Assembly: GCF_008360935.1 (NCBI RefSeq)
Contig: NZ_SRXO01000009.1
Location: 1 to 64,000, forward strand
From: Siccirubricoccus phaeus
GTDB lineage: Bacteria; Pseudomonadota; Alphaproteobacteria; Acetobacterales; Acetobacteraceae
Direction: 5' to 3'
DNA: 64,000 nucleotides
Shown: positions 57,587 through 64,000 of the stretch, piece after piece
Position numbering within the stretch: position 1 is the first letter of the stretch
How the letters are laid out: each line of letters opens with the position of its first letter
Made by a program: the position numbers and the translations under genes
Notes under the pieces: generated by a model
Database searches by the model: none
Seen by the model: the letters and a program-made list of their open reading frames with translations, nothing else
Told to the model about the DNA's origin: nothing

Positions 57587-58210
57587 TCAGGCCAGCGGCT
57601 CCACGGGTCCGAGGCCGGCCCCGGCATCGAGCATCCGGGCGAATTCCCAGCCATCCGGCAGGCCCGGCAGCACCAGCACGCCGGCCGGCACCAGGGGCGA
57701 TCCCTCGGTCCACCACACCGTCTCGCCGCGGCTGACGGCGGCGCATTCCAGCGGCGTCGCCGGCACCACCGCGGGCGCCGGCCCGGCCAGCTGCGCGGCC
57801 AGCTCGGCCGGGCCGAATTCCGCCTCCAGCGCCGCCAGCCCGGCGGCCTCCGCCAGGGCCAGCCAGCCGGCCTGCTGCGCCGCGAAGCCGGCCGGCGCCC
57901 CCTCCGCCGGCCGGGCGAAGGTCAGCGGGAAGAGCCGCCCGGCGCGGTCGACGCTCGGCATCCAGAGGCCGAGCATGGCGGCAGGGCCGCAGGCGCCGGC
58001 CGGCAGCAGGAAGCGCCAGATCGGCGCCTCCATCCAGGCCGCCTCCCAGCGCGCGCCGAGGGCGTTGCGGCTGCCGGCGATCGCCTGCTGCCACCACGCA
58101 TCCCAGGGGCGAGTGAAGCTGGCGGCCAGGCCCTGGCCGACGAAATCGCCGCGGCCGGGCAGCTTGCCGTAGAAGCCGCCGGCCAAGCGCGCCGGTGTGA
58201 CTCCGGACAC
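57587..58210 (-). CDS. tagF: type VI secretion-associated protein TagF (SciT-like)
   Basis: A 207-residue TagF-family protein. GGFYGKLPGRGDFVGQGLAASFTRPWDAWW and WRFLLPAGACGPAAMLGLWMPSVDRAGRLFPLTFA are hallmarks. TagF is a post-translational repressor of T6SS assembly, acting on the Fha protein. The start is GTG 58210 with GAGGAG ahead. It ends ten bases from the convergent PP2C gene, and is divergent from TssA. In some bacteria TagF and PppA are fused; here they are neighbours. Confidence 0.92.
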   Translation of the reverse strand: MSGVTPARLAGGFYGKLPGRGDFVGQGLAASFTRPWDAWWQQAIAGSRNALGARWEAAWMEAPIWRFLLPAGACGPAAMLGLWMPSVDRAGRLFPLTFARPAEGAPAGFAAQQAGWLALAEAAGLAALEAEFGPAELAAQLAGPAPAVVPATPLECAAVSRGETVWWTEGSPLVPAGVLVLPGLPDGWEFARMLDAGAGLGPVEPLA

Positions 58211-58401
58211 TGCTCATCTCCTCATGGTTGATAGCGGGCTGGACATTGTCGCATTCTTCCGACACGATCCAGGACCGGGAACAGATCACTTCAACAACGG
58301 ATCTTCCGGCGGGAGCGCGGCGCGGCCCATGAGTGCGATGACGCAGCTACAAGGGGCGGCGACTCGTGTCCTGCGCGCCTTCCGGCACCGGGAGGCGGCG
58401 G

Positions 58402-59436
58402 ATGGCGGAGTTTGACGCCTTCCTGGAGACTGCCGAGACCGGGCCGGATCTGGAGTTCGATCCGGATTTCCTGGCGCTGACGGCGGCCGCGGCGGGCAAG
58501 CCGGAACAGCAATTCGGCAGCACCATCATCCCGGCCGAGGACCCGGATTGGCGCGAGGTGGAGCAGCTCGCCGCCGCGCTGCTGGAGCGCTCGCGCGACA
58601 TCCGCATCATCGCCCACCTGGCCGTGGCGCGGCTGCATACCGGCGGCATCGTCGCCTATACGGCGGCGGTCGGGCTGATCGCCAGGCTGCTCGACACGCA
58701 TTGGGACGCGGTGCATCCGACGCTCGACCCGGATGACGACAACGACCCGACCATGCGCGCCAATGCGGTGCTCGGCATCGCCCATGTCGGGCGGGTGATC
58801 CGGGTGCTGCGCGAAGTGCCGCTGACGCGCTCGCAGCGCGCCGGCAGCCTCGGCTGGTCCCAGATCGCGCTCGGCCTCGGCCTGATAGAGGCCGACCCGG
58901 AGGCGACGCCGCCGACCGAGCAGGCGATCAGCGCCGCCTTCAACGACACCGATCCGGGCTGGAGCCAGGCGGTGCGGGAGGCGGTCGCAAGGCTGGCAGG
59001 CGACCTGAAGACCATCGTCGCCGCCTTCGAGGACAAGGCCGGGGCCGGGACAAGCCCCGATCTCAGCCGGCTGGAGAAGCAGGTCTTCGACATCCGCAAG
59101 GTGCTGGACCGGTTCCCGCCCGTCATGGCGGCGGAGGAGCTGCCGGCGGAAGAAGAAGCCCCGGCGGCGGAGGCTGTCATGGTAGCGGCGCCGCGGCGCG
59201 GCGGCGCCGGCTTCGCCTCCGTGCTCGCGCTGCGCGAGGTGCAGACGCGCCAGGAAGCGGTGCATCTGATGGATGTGGTGGTCCGCTACTTCGAGACGCA
59301 TGAGCCCTCGAGCCCGCTGCCCCTGCTGATCCGGCGCGCCCTGCGGCTGTCCGACAAGAACTTCCTCGACGTGCTGCGGGACCTGGCGCCGGACGGCGTT
59401 AACCAGGCGCAACTCATTGTCGGGGTAAGTGACTAG
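58402..59436 (+). CDS. tssA: type VI secretion system protein TssA
   Basis: A 344-residue TssA-family protein. The N-terminal ImpA domain is shown by DWREVEQLAAALLERSRDIRIIAHLAVARLHTGGI and LLDTHWDAVHPTLDPDDDNDPTMRANAV. The C-terminal part PLLIRRALRLSDKNFLDVLRDLAPDG is the oligomerisation segment. TssA coordinates baseplate and sheath polymerisation. ATG 58402 has GGGAGGCGG ahead; a GTG 36 bases earlier is possible. It is the first gene of the main T6SS operon, with a 187-bp gap before tssB. Confidence 0.93.
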   Translation: MAEFDAFLETAETGPDLEFDPDFLALTAAAAGKPEQQFGSTIIPAEDPDWREVEQLAAALLERSRDIRIIAHLAVARLHTGGIVAYTAAVGLIARLLDTHWDAVHPTLDPDDDNDPTMRANAVLGIAHVGRVIRVLREVPLTRSQRAGSLGWSQIALGLGLIEADPEATPPTEQAISAAFNDTDPGWSQAVREAVARLAGDLKTIVAAFEDKAGAGTSPDLSRLEKQVFDIRKVLDRFPPVMAAEELPAEEEAPAAEAVMVAAPRRGGAGFASVLALREVQTRQEAVHLMDVVVRYFETHEPSSPLPLLIRRALRLSDKNFLDVLRDLAPDGVNQAQLIVGVSD

Positions 59437-59623
59437 CGTTCTGCCCGCAACTTTGGCCGGCCCCGGCGAAGGGCGCGGAGAGGCAGGCCACGAAGGATGA
59501 AGGCGGCTGCCCTGATGCCGAAACCCGCCGGGCTTCGGCATCAGGGCAGCAGGAAGCGGACCCGTCGGAGGCCTCGGCTGCCGACCCTTGCGACAACCCT
59601 AGAAGACCAGAGCGAGGACAACA

Positions 59624-60145
59624 GTGGCCAAACCGAGCAGCCAGAAATTCATCGCCCGGAACCGCGCCCCGCGGGTCCAGATCGAATACGACGTCGAGAC
59701 CTACGGCGCCTCGAAGCGGGTGCAGCTCCCCTTCGTCGCGGGCGTGATGGCCGATCTCACGGGCAACCCGTCGGACCCGCTGCCGCCGGTCGCGGACCGC
59801 AAGATGCTGGAGATCGATGTCGACAACTTCGACAGCCGGCTGAAGGCGATGAAGCCGCGCGTCGCCTTCATGGTGCCGAACACCCTGACGGGCGAGGGCA
59901 GCATGGCGGTCGATATCACCTTCGAGAGCATGGAGGATTTCTCCCCCGCCGCGGTCGCGCGGAAGGTGGATGCGCTGAACCAGCTCCTCACCGCGCGCAC
60001 CGAGCTCTCCAACCTACTGACCTACATGGACGGCAAGAGCGGCGCCGAGGAGCTGATCAGCAAGGTGCTGCAGGACCCCACGCTGCTGCAGGCGCTCGCC
60101 TCCGCGCCCAAGGCGGATGGCGGCAACGAATCGTCGGAGGGCTGA
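59624..60145 (+). CDS. tssB: type VI secretion contractile sheath small subunit TssB (VipA)
   Basis: A 173-residue small sheath subunit. RNRAPRVQIEYDVETYGASKRVQLPFVAGVMADLTGN near the start, then DRKMLEIDVDNFDSRLKAMKPR and ARTELSNLLTYMDGKSGAEELISKVL are family hallmarks. It co-assembles with TssC into the contractile tail sheath. The start is GTG 59624. The C-terminal tail is acidic (GGNESSEG). Three bases separate its stop from tssC, so the two are co-translated. Confidence 0.97.
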   Translation: MAKPSSQKFIARNRAPRVQIEYDVETYGASKRVQLPFVAGVMADLTGNPSDPLPPVADRKMLEIDVDNFDSRLKAMKPRVAFMVPNTLTGEGSMAVDITFESMEDFSPAAVARKVDALNQLLTARTELSNLLTYMDGKSGAEELISKVLQDPTLLQALASAPKADGGNESSEG

Positions 60146-60148
60146 TCG

Positions 60149-61630
60149 ATGTCCGAGCAACTCCAGTCCTCCTCCGCCTTCGCGGGGGTCACTTTCCAGG
60201 AGAACGACTTCGCCTCCCTGCTCAGTAAGGAGTTCCGGCCGAAATCCGACGCGGCGAGGGATGCGGTGGCGGGGGCGGTGCAGACCCTGGCGCAGCAGGC
60301 GCTGGCGAACACCACGCTGATCGGCGCCGAGGCGCTGAAGACGATCGAGGGCATCATCGCCGCGATCGACGCCAAGCTGACCGAGCAGGTGAACCAGATC
60401 ATCCACCATGAGGATTTCCAGCAGCTCGAGTCCGCCTGGCGCGGCCTGCACTACCTGGTCAACAACACCGAGACGGATGAGTTCCTGAAGATCAAGGTGC
60501 TCAACATCTCGAAGAAGGAGCTGACCCGGACGCTGAAGAAATTCCGCGGCACCGCCTGGGACCAGAGCCCGCTGTTCAAGAAGCTGTACGAGGAGGAATT
60601 CGGCCAGTTCGGCGGCGAACCCTTCGGCTGCCTGGTGGGCGATTACTACTTCGACCACAGCCCGCAGGACGTGGCGCTGCTGGGCGACATCGCGGCCATC
60701 GCCTCGGCCATGCATGCCCCCTTCATTTCTGCGGCGGCGCCGACCGTGATGCAGATGGATGGCTGGAACGAGCTGGCCAATCCGCGCGACTTGACGAAGA
60801 TCTTCCAGACGCCGGAATACGCCGCCTGGCGCAGCCTGCGGGAGAGCGAGGACGCCCGCTATATCGGCCTGACCATGCCGCGCTTCCTGGCGCGCCTGCC
60901 CTATGGCGCGAAGACCGAGCCGGTGGAGGAATTCGCCTTCGAGGAAGAGGTCGAGGGCGCCGACAGCAGCAAGTATACATGGGCCAATTCGGCCTATGCG
61001 ATGGCAACGAACATTACCCGCGCCTTCAAGATGTATGGCTGGTGCACGCGGATTCGCGGCATTGAAAGTGGCGGCGCAGTCGAAGGCCTGCCCTCGCACA
61101 CTTTCCCGACCGATGATGGCGGCGTCGATCAGAAATGTCCGACCGAAATCGCGATCAGCGACCGGCGCGAGGCGGAGCTGGCGAAGAATGGCTTCATGCC
61201 GCTGATCCACAAGAAGAATTCGGATTTCGCGGCCTTCATCGGCGCCCAGTCGCTGCAGAAGCCGCAGGAATATGACGACCCCGCGGCGACCGCCAATGCC
61301 AATCTCTCCGCGCGGTTGCCTTACCTTTTCGCGAGTTGTCGTTTCGCCCACTACCTGAAATGCATGGTTCGGGACAAGATCGGTTCTACCATGACGCAAC
61401 AGCAGCTCACCGAGTGGCTGGAGCGCTGGCTCGGCCAGTATGTGGATGGCTCGCCGGATTCCTCGACGGAGGAATACAAGGCGACGCACCCGCTGGCCGA
61501 AGGCAAGGTGGTGGTGGAGGCCAATCCGGAAAATCCCGGCTACTACAGCGCCAAATTCTTTCTCAAGCCGCACTATCAGCTTGAGGGGCTGACGGTCTCG
61601 CTGCGCCTCGTCTCCCGCCTACCGGCGTGA
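60149..61630 (+). CDS. tssC: type VI secretion contractile sheath large subunit TssC (VipB)
   Basis: A 493-residue large sheath subunit. LIHHEDFQQLESAWRGLHYLVNNTETDEFLKIKVLN near the start and FGCLVGDYYFDH, FISAAAPTVMQMDGW, LPYGAKTEPVEEFAFEEEV and LIHKKNSDFAAFIGAQSLQKPQEY are typical. It carries the sheath's interior and the handshake strands; the C-terminus (YSAKFFLKPHYQLEGLTVSLRLVSRLPA) is complete. With TssB it forms the contractile tube. The gene uses slightly more AT-rich codons around 60960–61400 than its neighbours. Confidence 0.98.
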   Translation: MSEQLQSSSAFAGVTFQENDFASLLSKEFRPKSDAARDAVAGAVQTLAQQALANTTLIGAEALKTIEGIIAAIDAKLTEQVNQIIHHEDFQQLESAWRGLHYLVNNTETDEFLKIKVLNISKKELTRTLKKFRGTAWDQSPLFKKLYEEEFGQFGGEPFGCLVGDYYFDHSPQDVALLGDIAAIASAMHAPFISAAAPTVMQMDGWNELANPRDLTKIFQTPEYAAWRSLRESEDARYIGLTMPRFLARLPYGAKTEPVEEFAFEEEVEGADSSKYTWANSAYAMATNITRAFKMYGWCTRIRGIESGGAVEGLPSHTFPTDDGGVDQKCPTEIAISDRREAELAKNGFMPLIHKKNSDFAAFIGAQSLQKPQEYDDPAATANANLSARLPYLFASCRFAHYLKCMVRDKIGSTMTQQQLTEWLERWLGQYVDGSPDSSTEEYKATHPLAEGKVVVEANPENPGYYSAKFFLKPHYQLEGLTVSLRLVSRLPA

Positions 61631-61698
61631 GCGGGGCAAGGCGCGCCGATACGCAAGAAGAGACGAACCAGAACGCGGATCGAGACTAGGAGAGAAAC

Positions 61699-62250
61699 AT
61701 GGCTTTCGATGCTTTCATGCTGTTCACCCCGGCGGATACGGGCACCCCGCTGCAGGGCGAGACCCAGACCGACTTCACCGTCGGCGGCGACCCCTTCATC
61801 GCCGATTTCAAGAGCACGACGCCCTTCGAAATCGACGATTTCTCCTTCGACATCGAGAACGTGCTGAACATCGGCTCGTCCTCCTCGGGCGTCGGCGCCG
61901 GCAAGCCCACCTTCAACCCCTTCCAGTTCAGCCGGAAGATCGACATCGCCTCCCCGGACTTCTTCCGCATGTGCTGCGCCGGCAAGCACTTCAAGGATGT
62001 CTGCCTGGCGCTGCGCAAATCCACCGGCGGCCAGACCTCGGGCGAGGTCTTCCTGCGCTTCAACTTCAAGCTGGTCGGCATCAAGACGGTTTCCTGGTCC
62101 GGCGCCGATGGCGATGAGGCGGTGAAGGAGGAAGTGACCTTCGAATACGGCTCGGTACAGATCCAGTACAAGAAGCAGAAGCCGGATGGCGCCCTCGAAT
62201 CCACCTCGAAGGATGCCGGCTGGGATCGTATTCGTAACGTCCAGATCTGA
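61699..62250 (+). CDS. hcp: type VI secretion tube protein Hcp (TssD)
   Basis: A 183-residue Hcp protein, forming hexameric rings that stack into the inner tube and chaperone effectors. MAFDAFMLFTPADTGTPLQGETQTDF, DDFSFDIENVLNIGSSSSG, FQFSRKIDIASPDFFRMCCAGKHF and GVKTV-like IKTVSWSG segments place it in the larger Hcp group with a VenomA-like N-terminus rather than the Hcp1 size. A strong AGGAGAG precedes ATG 61699. A terminator hairpin follows, which fits the higher level at which Hcp is usually made. Confidence 0.95.
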   Translation: MAFDAFMLFTPADTGTPLQGETQTDFTVGGDPFIADFKSTTPFEIDDFSFDIENVLNIGSSSSGVGAGKPTFNPFQFSRKIDIASPDFFRMCCAGKHFKDVCLALRKSTGGQTSGEVFLRFNFKLVGIKTVSWSGADGDEAVKEEVTFEYGSVQIQYKKQKPDGALESTSKDAGWDRIRNVQI

Positions 62251-62259
62251 TCCGACCGG

Positions 62260-62293
62260 CGGCCGCCGCGAACCCTCGCGGCGGCCGTCTGTT
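62260..62293 (+). terminator. Rho-independent terminator after hcp
   Basis: CGGCCGCCGCGA (62260–62271) and TCGCGGCGGCCG (62276–62287) are a perfect 12-bp stem with a four-base ACCC loop, followed by TCTGTT. It lies nine bases after the hcp stop and probably lowers transcription into tagJ, tssE and tssF. The stretch to 62485 contains an AT-richer TTACTTATAAGTCGTATTGACG that could hold a secondary promoter. Confidence 0.85.
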
Positions 62294-62485
62294 ACTTATA
62301 AGTCGTATTGACGGATCGTGGTCACCGCGGCGCCGAACGTTCCGACGGCCTGTCTGCTTCAGGGCTCGGGATTGCAGGCGGGTTGGTTGCGGGCGGTACG
62401 GCCAAGGGCGGCACGGTCGTGGGCGGTCCCGTCGCGCCGGTCGGCCGGAACGGCCAGGCGGGGGAAGGGGGAGAGGGGTAGGGGC

Positions 62486-63337
62486 ATGGCCTCGGAGATG
62501 GCGACACTCGATGCCCGTGGCGTGCTTCGCAGCGGCGATCCTCGCGCCGCGCTCGAGAAGCTGAAGCAGGACGTCCGCAAGGCGCCGCGCGACCCGAAGC
62601 TGCGCACCTTCCTCTTCCAGCTCTTCTGCATCACCGGCGAATGGGACAGGGCGATCAACCAGCTCTCGGTCATCAGCGAGATCGACAAGCTCGCCATGCC
62701 CATGGTCGCCACCTACCGCGCCGCCATACGCTGCGAGATCCTGCGCGAGCGGGTCTTCGCCGGCACCCGCCAGCCGGATTTCTTCGGCGAGCCGGAGCCC
62801 TGGATGTCCCTACTGGTGGAGGCCAATCGCCGCCTCGCCGCCGGCGCCTTCGGCCACGCGGCCGAGCTGCGCGACCAGGCCTTCGAGGCGGCGCCGAGCA
62901 GCAGCGGCACGGCGGACGGGACGGCGTTCGAGTGGATCGCCGATGCCGATCCGCGGCTCGGCCCGGTGCTGGAGGCGGTGATCGACGGCAAGTATTACTG
63001 GCTGCCGGTGCACCGGCTGGCGAAGCTGGAGATCGACCCGCCGGAGGATCTGCGCGACCAGGTCTGGCTGCCGGCGCAGCTCACCTTCGCCAATGGCGGC
63101 GGCTCGGTGGCGCTGCTGCCGGCCCGCTACCCGGGCACCCAGGACGCGGCGGACCCCGCTCTGCTGCTCGGCCGGCGCACCGAATGGGTGGAGCAGGGGG
63201 AGGGCTGGTTCCTCGGCCTCGGCCAGCGCATGCTGACCATCGGCGCGGAGGAAGACCTGCCGCTGCTTGACCTCCGCCGCCTCGAGATCGCCGCGCCGCC
63301 GGCCGCTGAGGCCGAGGCTCGCCCGGCAGCCGGCTGA
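62486..63337 (+). CDS. tagJ: type VI secretion accessory protein TagJ (ImpE family)
   Basis: A 283-residue ImpE/SciE-type protein. GVLRSGDPRAALEKLKQDVRKAPRDPKLRTFLFQLFCITGEWDRAINQLSVI is the TPR-like N-terminus and AFEWIADADPRLGPVLEAVIDGKYYWLPVHRLAKLEIDPPEDLRDQVWLPAQLTF the diagnostic C-terminal half. TagJ binds TssB and may help sheath recycling by ClpV. The start ATG 62486 follows GAGGGGTAGGGG; an ATG 15 bases later is also possible. Four bases separate it from tssE. Confidence 0.95.
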   Translation: MASEMATLDARGVLRSGDPRAALEKLKQDVRKAPRDPKLRTFLFQLFCITGEWDRAINQLSVISEIDKLAMPMVATYRAAIRCEILRERVFAGTRQPDFFGEPEPWMSLLVEANRRLAAGAFGHAAELRDQAFEAAPSSSGTADGTAFEWIADADPRLGPVLEAVIDGKYYWLPVHRLAKLEIDPPEDLRDQVWLPAQLTFANGGGSVALLPARYPGTQDAADPALLLGRRTEWVEQGEGWFLGLGQRMLTIGAEEDLPLLDLRRLEIAAPPAAEAEARPAAG

Positions 63338-63341
63338 ACCC

Positions 63342-63851
63342 ATGGTGGAGTTCAGCAGCCGCGAGCATCTGCAGCCCTCCCTGCTGGACCGGCTGACCGA
63401 CAACGCGCCGGACACTCTGCGCGATCCGCCGGACCAGTCCATGCTGACCCTCGCACAGCTTCGCAACAGCGTGCTGCGGGATCTGGCCTGGCTGTTCGCG
63501 ACCATCAGGCTCGAGGTGCTGGAGGAGCTCGACGGGCTGAACGAGGTGCGGCGCTCCGTGCTGAATTACGGGTTGCCCGCCTTCACCGGCCTGACCAGCG
63601 GCGGCAACCGCATCGCCCAGTTGGAGAACGCCATCGCCGAGGCGATCCGCTTCTTCGAGCCGCGCATCCTGCGCGACACGCTGAAGGTGAAATTGCGCGG
63701 GCTGCAGAATGCCAGCGCCGATGGCGCCCTGGTCTTCGAGATCCAGGGCGAGCTCTGGGCCCAGCCCGTGCCGCTGCGCATCCTGCTGGAGACCGCCATC
63801 GAGCCGGAGAGCAACACCGTCTCCGTCGTCGAAGCCCGGGCGCGCGGCTGA
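63342..63851 (+). CDS. tssE: type VI secretion baseplate subunit TssE
   Basis: A 169-residue protein of the gp25/TssE family, a phage-baseplate-like wedge component. QPSLLDRLTDN at the start, LRNSVLRDLAWLFATIRLEVLEELDGLNEVRRSVLNYGLPAFTGLTSG in the middle and the EIQGELWAQPVPLRILLETAIE end are hallmarks. It nucleates sheath assembly on the baseplate. ATG 63342 is preferred over an upstream in-frame ATG inside tagJ. It overlaps the start of tssF (TGATG). Confidence 0.95.
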   Translation: MVEFSSREHLQPSLLDRLTDNAPDTLRDPPDQSMLTLAQLRNSVLRDLAWLFATIRLEVLEELDGLNEVRRSVLNYGLPAFTGLTSGGNRIAQLENAIAEAIRFFEPRILRDTLKVKLRGLQNASADGALVFEIQGELWAQPVPLRILLETAIEPESNTVSVVEARARG

Positions 63852-64000
63852 TGGACCCGCGCCTGCTGCGGCACTACGAATCGGAACTGCGCTTCGTGCG
63901 GGAGATGGGCGCGGAATTCGCCCGGGAATACCCGAAGATCGCCGGCCGCCTGGCGCTGGCCAATACCGAGGTGGCGGACCCCTATGTGGAGCGGCTGCTG
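63851..64000 (+). CDS. tssF: type VI secretion baseplate subunit TssF, 5' part only
   Basis: The first 50 codons of a TssF (VasA/ImpG) gene run into the window edge. MDPRLLRHYESELRFVREMGAEFAREYPKIAGRLAL is the diagnostic start, followed by DPYVERLL. TssF joins TssK, TssG and TssE in the baseplate. The start overlaps the tssE stop by one base. The rest of the cluster (TssG, TssH/ClpV, TssK–M, VgrG) should lie to the right. Confidence 0.95.
   Translation, partial: MDPRLLRHYESELRFVREMGAEFAREYPKIAGRLALANTEVADPYVERLL

Noticed and set aside
58211-58401. Sigma-54 promoter between tagF and tssA
   Set aside because: A TGGACATTGTCGC-like sequence is present but does not match the GG/GC core and spacing of sigma-54 sites.

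Overview
The window is chromosomal DNA of a very GC-rich alphaproteobacterium. Gene content and style (Bug-type tripartite tricarboxylate transporter binding proteins, a CobW–WD40 pair, a SecD–SecF fusion, many dispersed GC-rich intergenic palindromes, protein sequences of Roseomonas/Acetobacteraceae flavour) point to Rhodospirillales, probably Acetobacteraceae. This placement is inferred from protein recognition, not from a marker gene. No rRNA, tRNA or CRISPR array was seen.

Layout. 1–92 holds the start of a possible IS66-type accessory protein gene at the window edge. 0.4–5.1 kb is catabolic: a crotonase-like protein facing away from a CoA-transferase, a Uma2 nuclease-fold gene, D-tartrate dehydratase (tarD) and an Asp/Glu/hydantoin racemase-like gene. 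5.6–7.9 kb is a tightly overlapping minus-strand operon (GST, glyoxalase-like, FkbM methyltransferase). 8–16.5 kb has two omega-aminotransferases, a ParDE toxin-antitoxin pair with a palindromic operator and a 17-bp tandem repeat behind it, a CobW GTPase with a WD40 partner, an aldo/keto reductase and a Bug binding protein. 16.5–24.6 kb carries FAD oxidoreductase, aldo/keto reductase, EamA exporter, second Bug protein and a GST. 24.6–29.3 kb is an ABC importer operon (NMT1/ThiY-like binding protein, ATPase, permease) with an amidohydrolase and an NTF2-like protein; the permease start is destroyed by a 77-nt poly-C/poly-G tract that looks artefactual. 29.7–43 kb is mostly cell-envelope work: fused SecDF, LpxB, an M48 protease–DsbA-like–MBL operon, and a gamma-glutamyltransferase-like lipoprotein whose start codon overlaps that of the M48 gene. 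A self-controlled MarR–SDR pair lies inside this part. 43–50.6 kb has an aminotransferase, a monooxygenase, an ArsR–MFS pair, an HpcH/HpaI aldolase and an iron block (Fe3+ binding protein, Bfd ferredoxin, bacterioferritin) behind a Fur-like dyad. 50.7–54.5 kb is an unusual coupled pair: a penicillin-acylase-type lipoprotein followed by a GH3-type adenylating enzyme. From 56.8 kb to the right edge is a type VI secretion locus: PP2C phosphatase, TagF, TssA, TssB, TssC, Hcp, TagJ, TssE and the start of TssF.

Between the genes lie several families of dispersed palindromic repeats. Many sit exactly at gene 3' ends, some even supply the stop codon. One family is built from hairpin modules of about 44–60 bp that share CTAG tetranucleotides at their joints.
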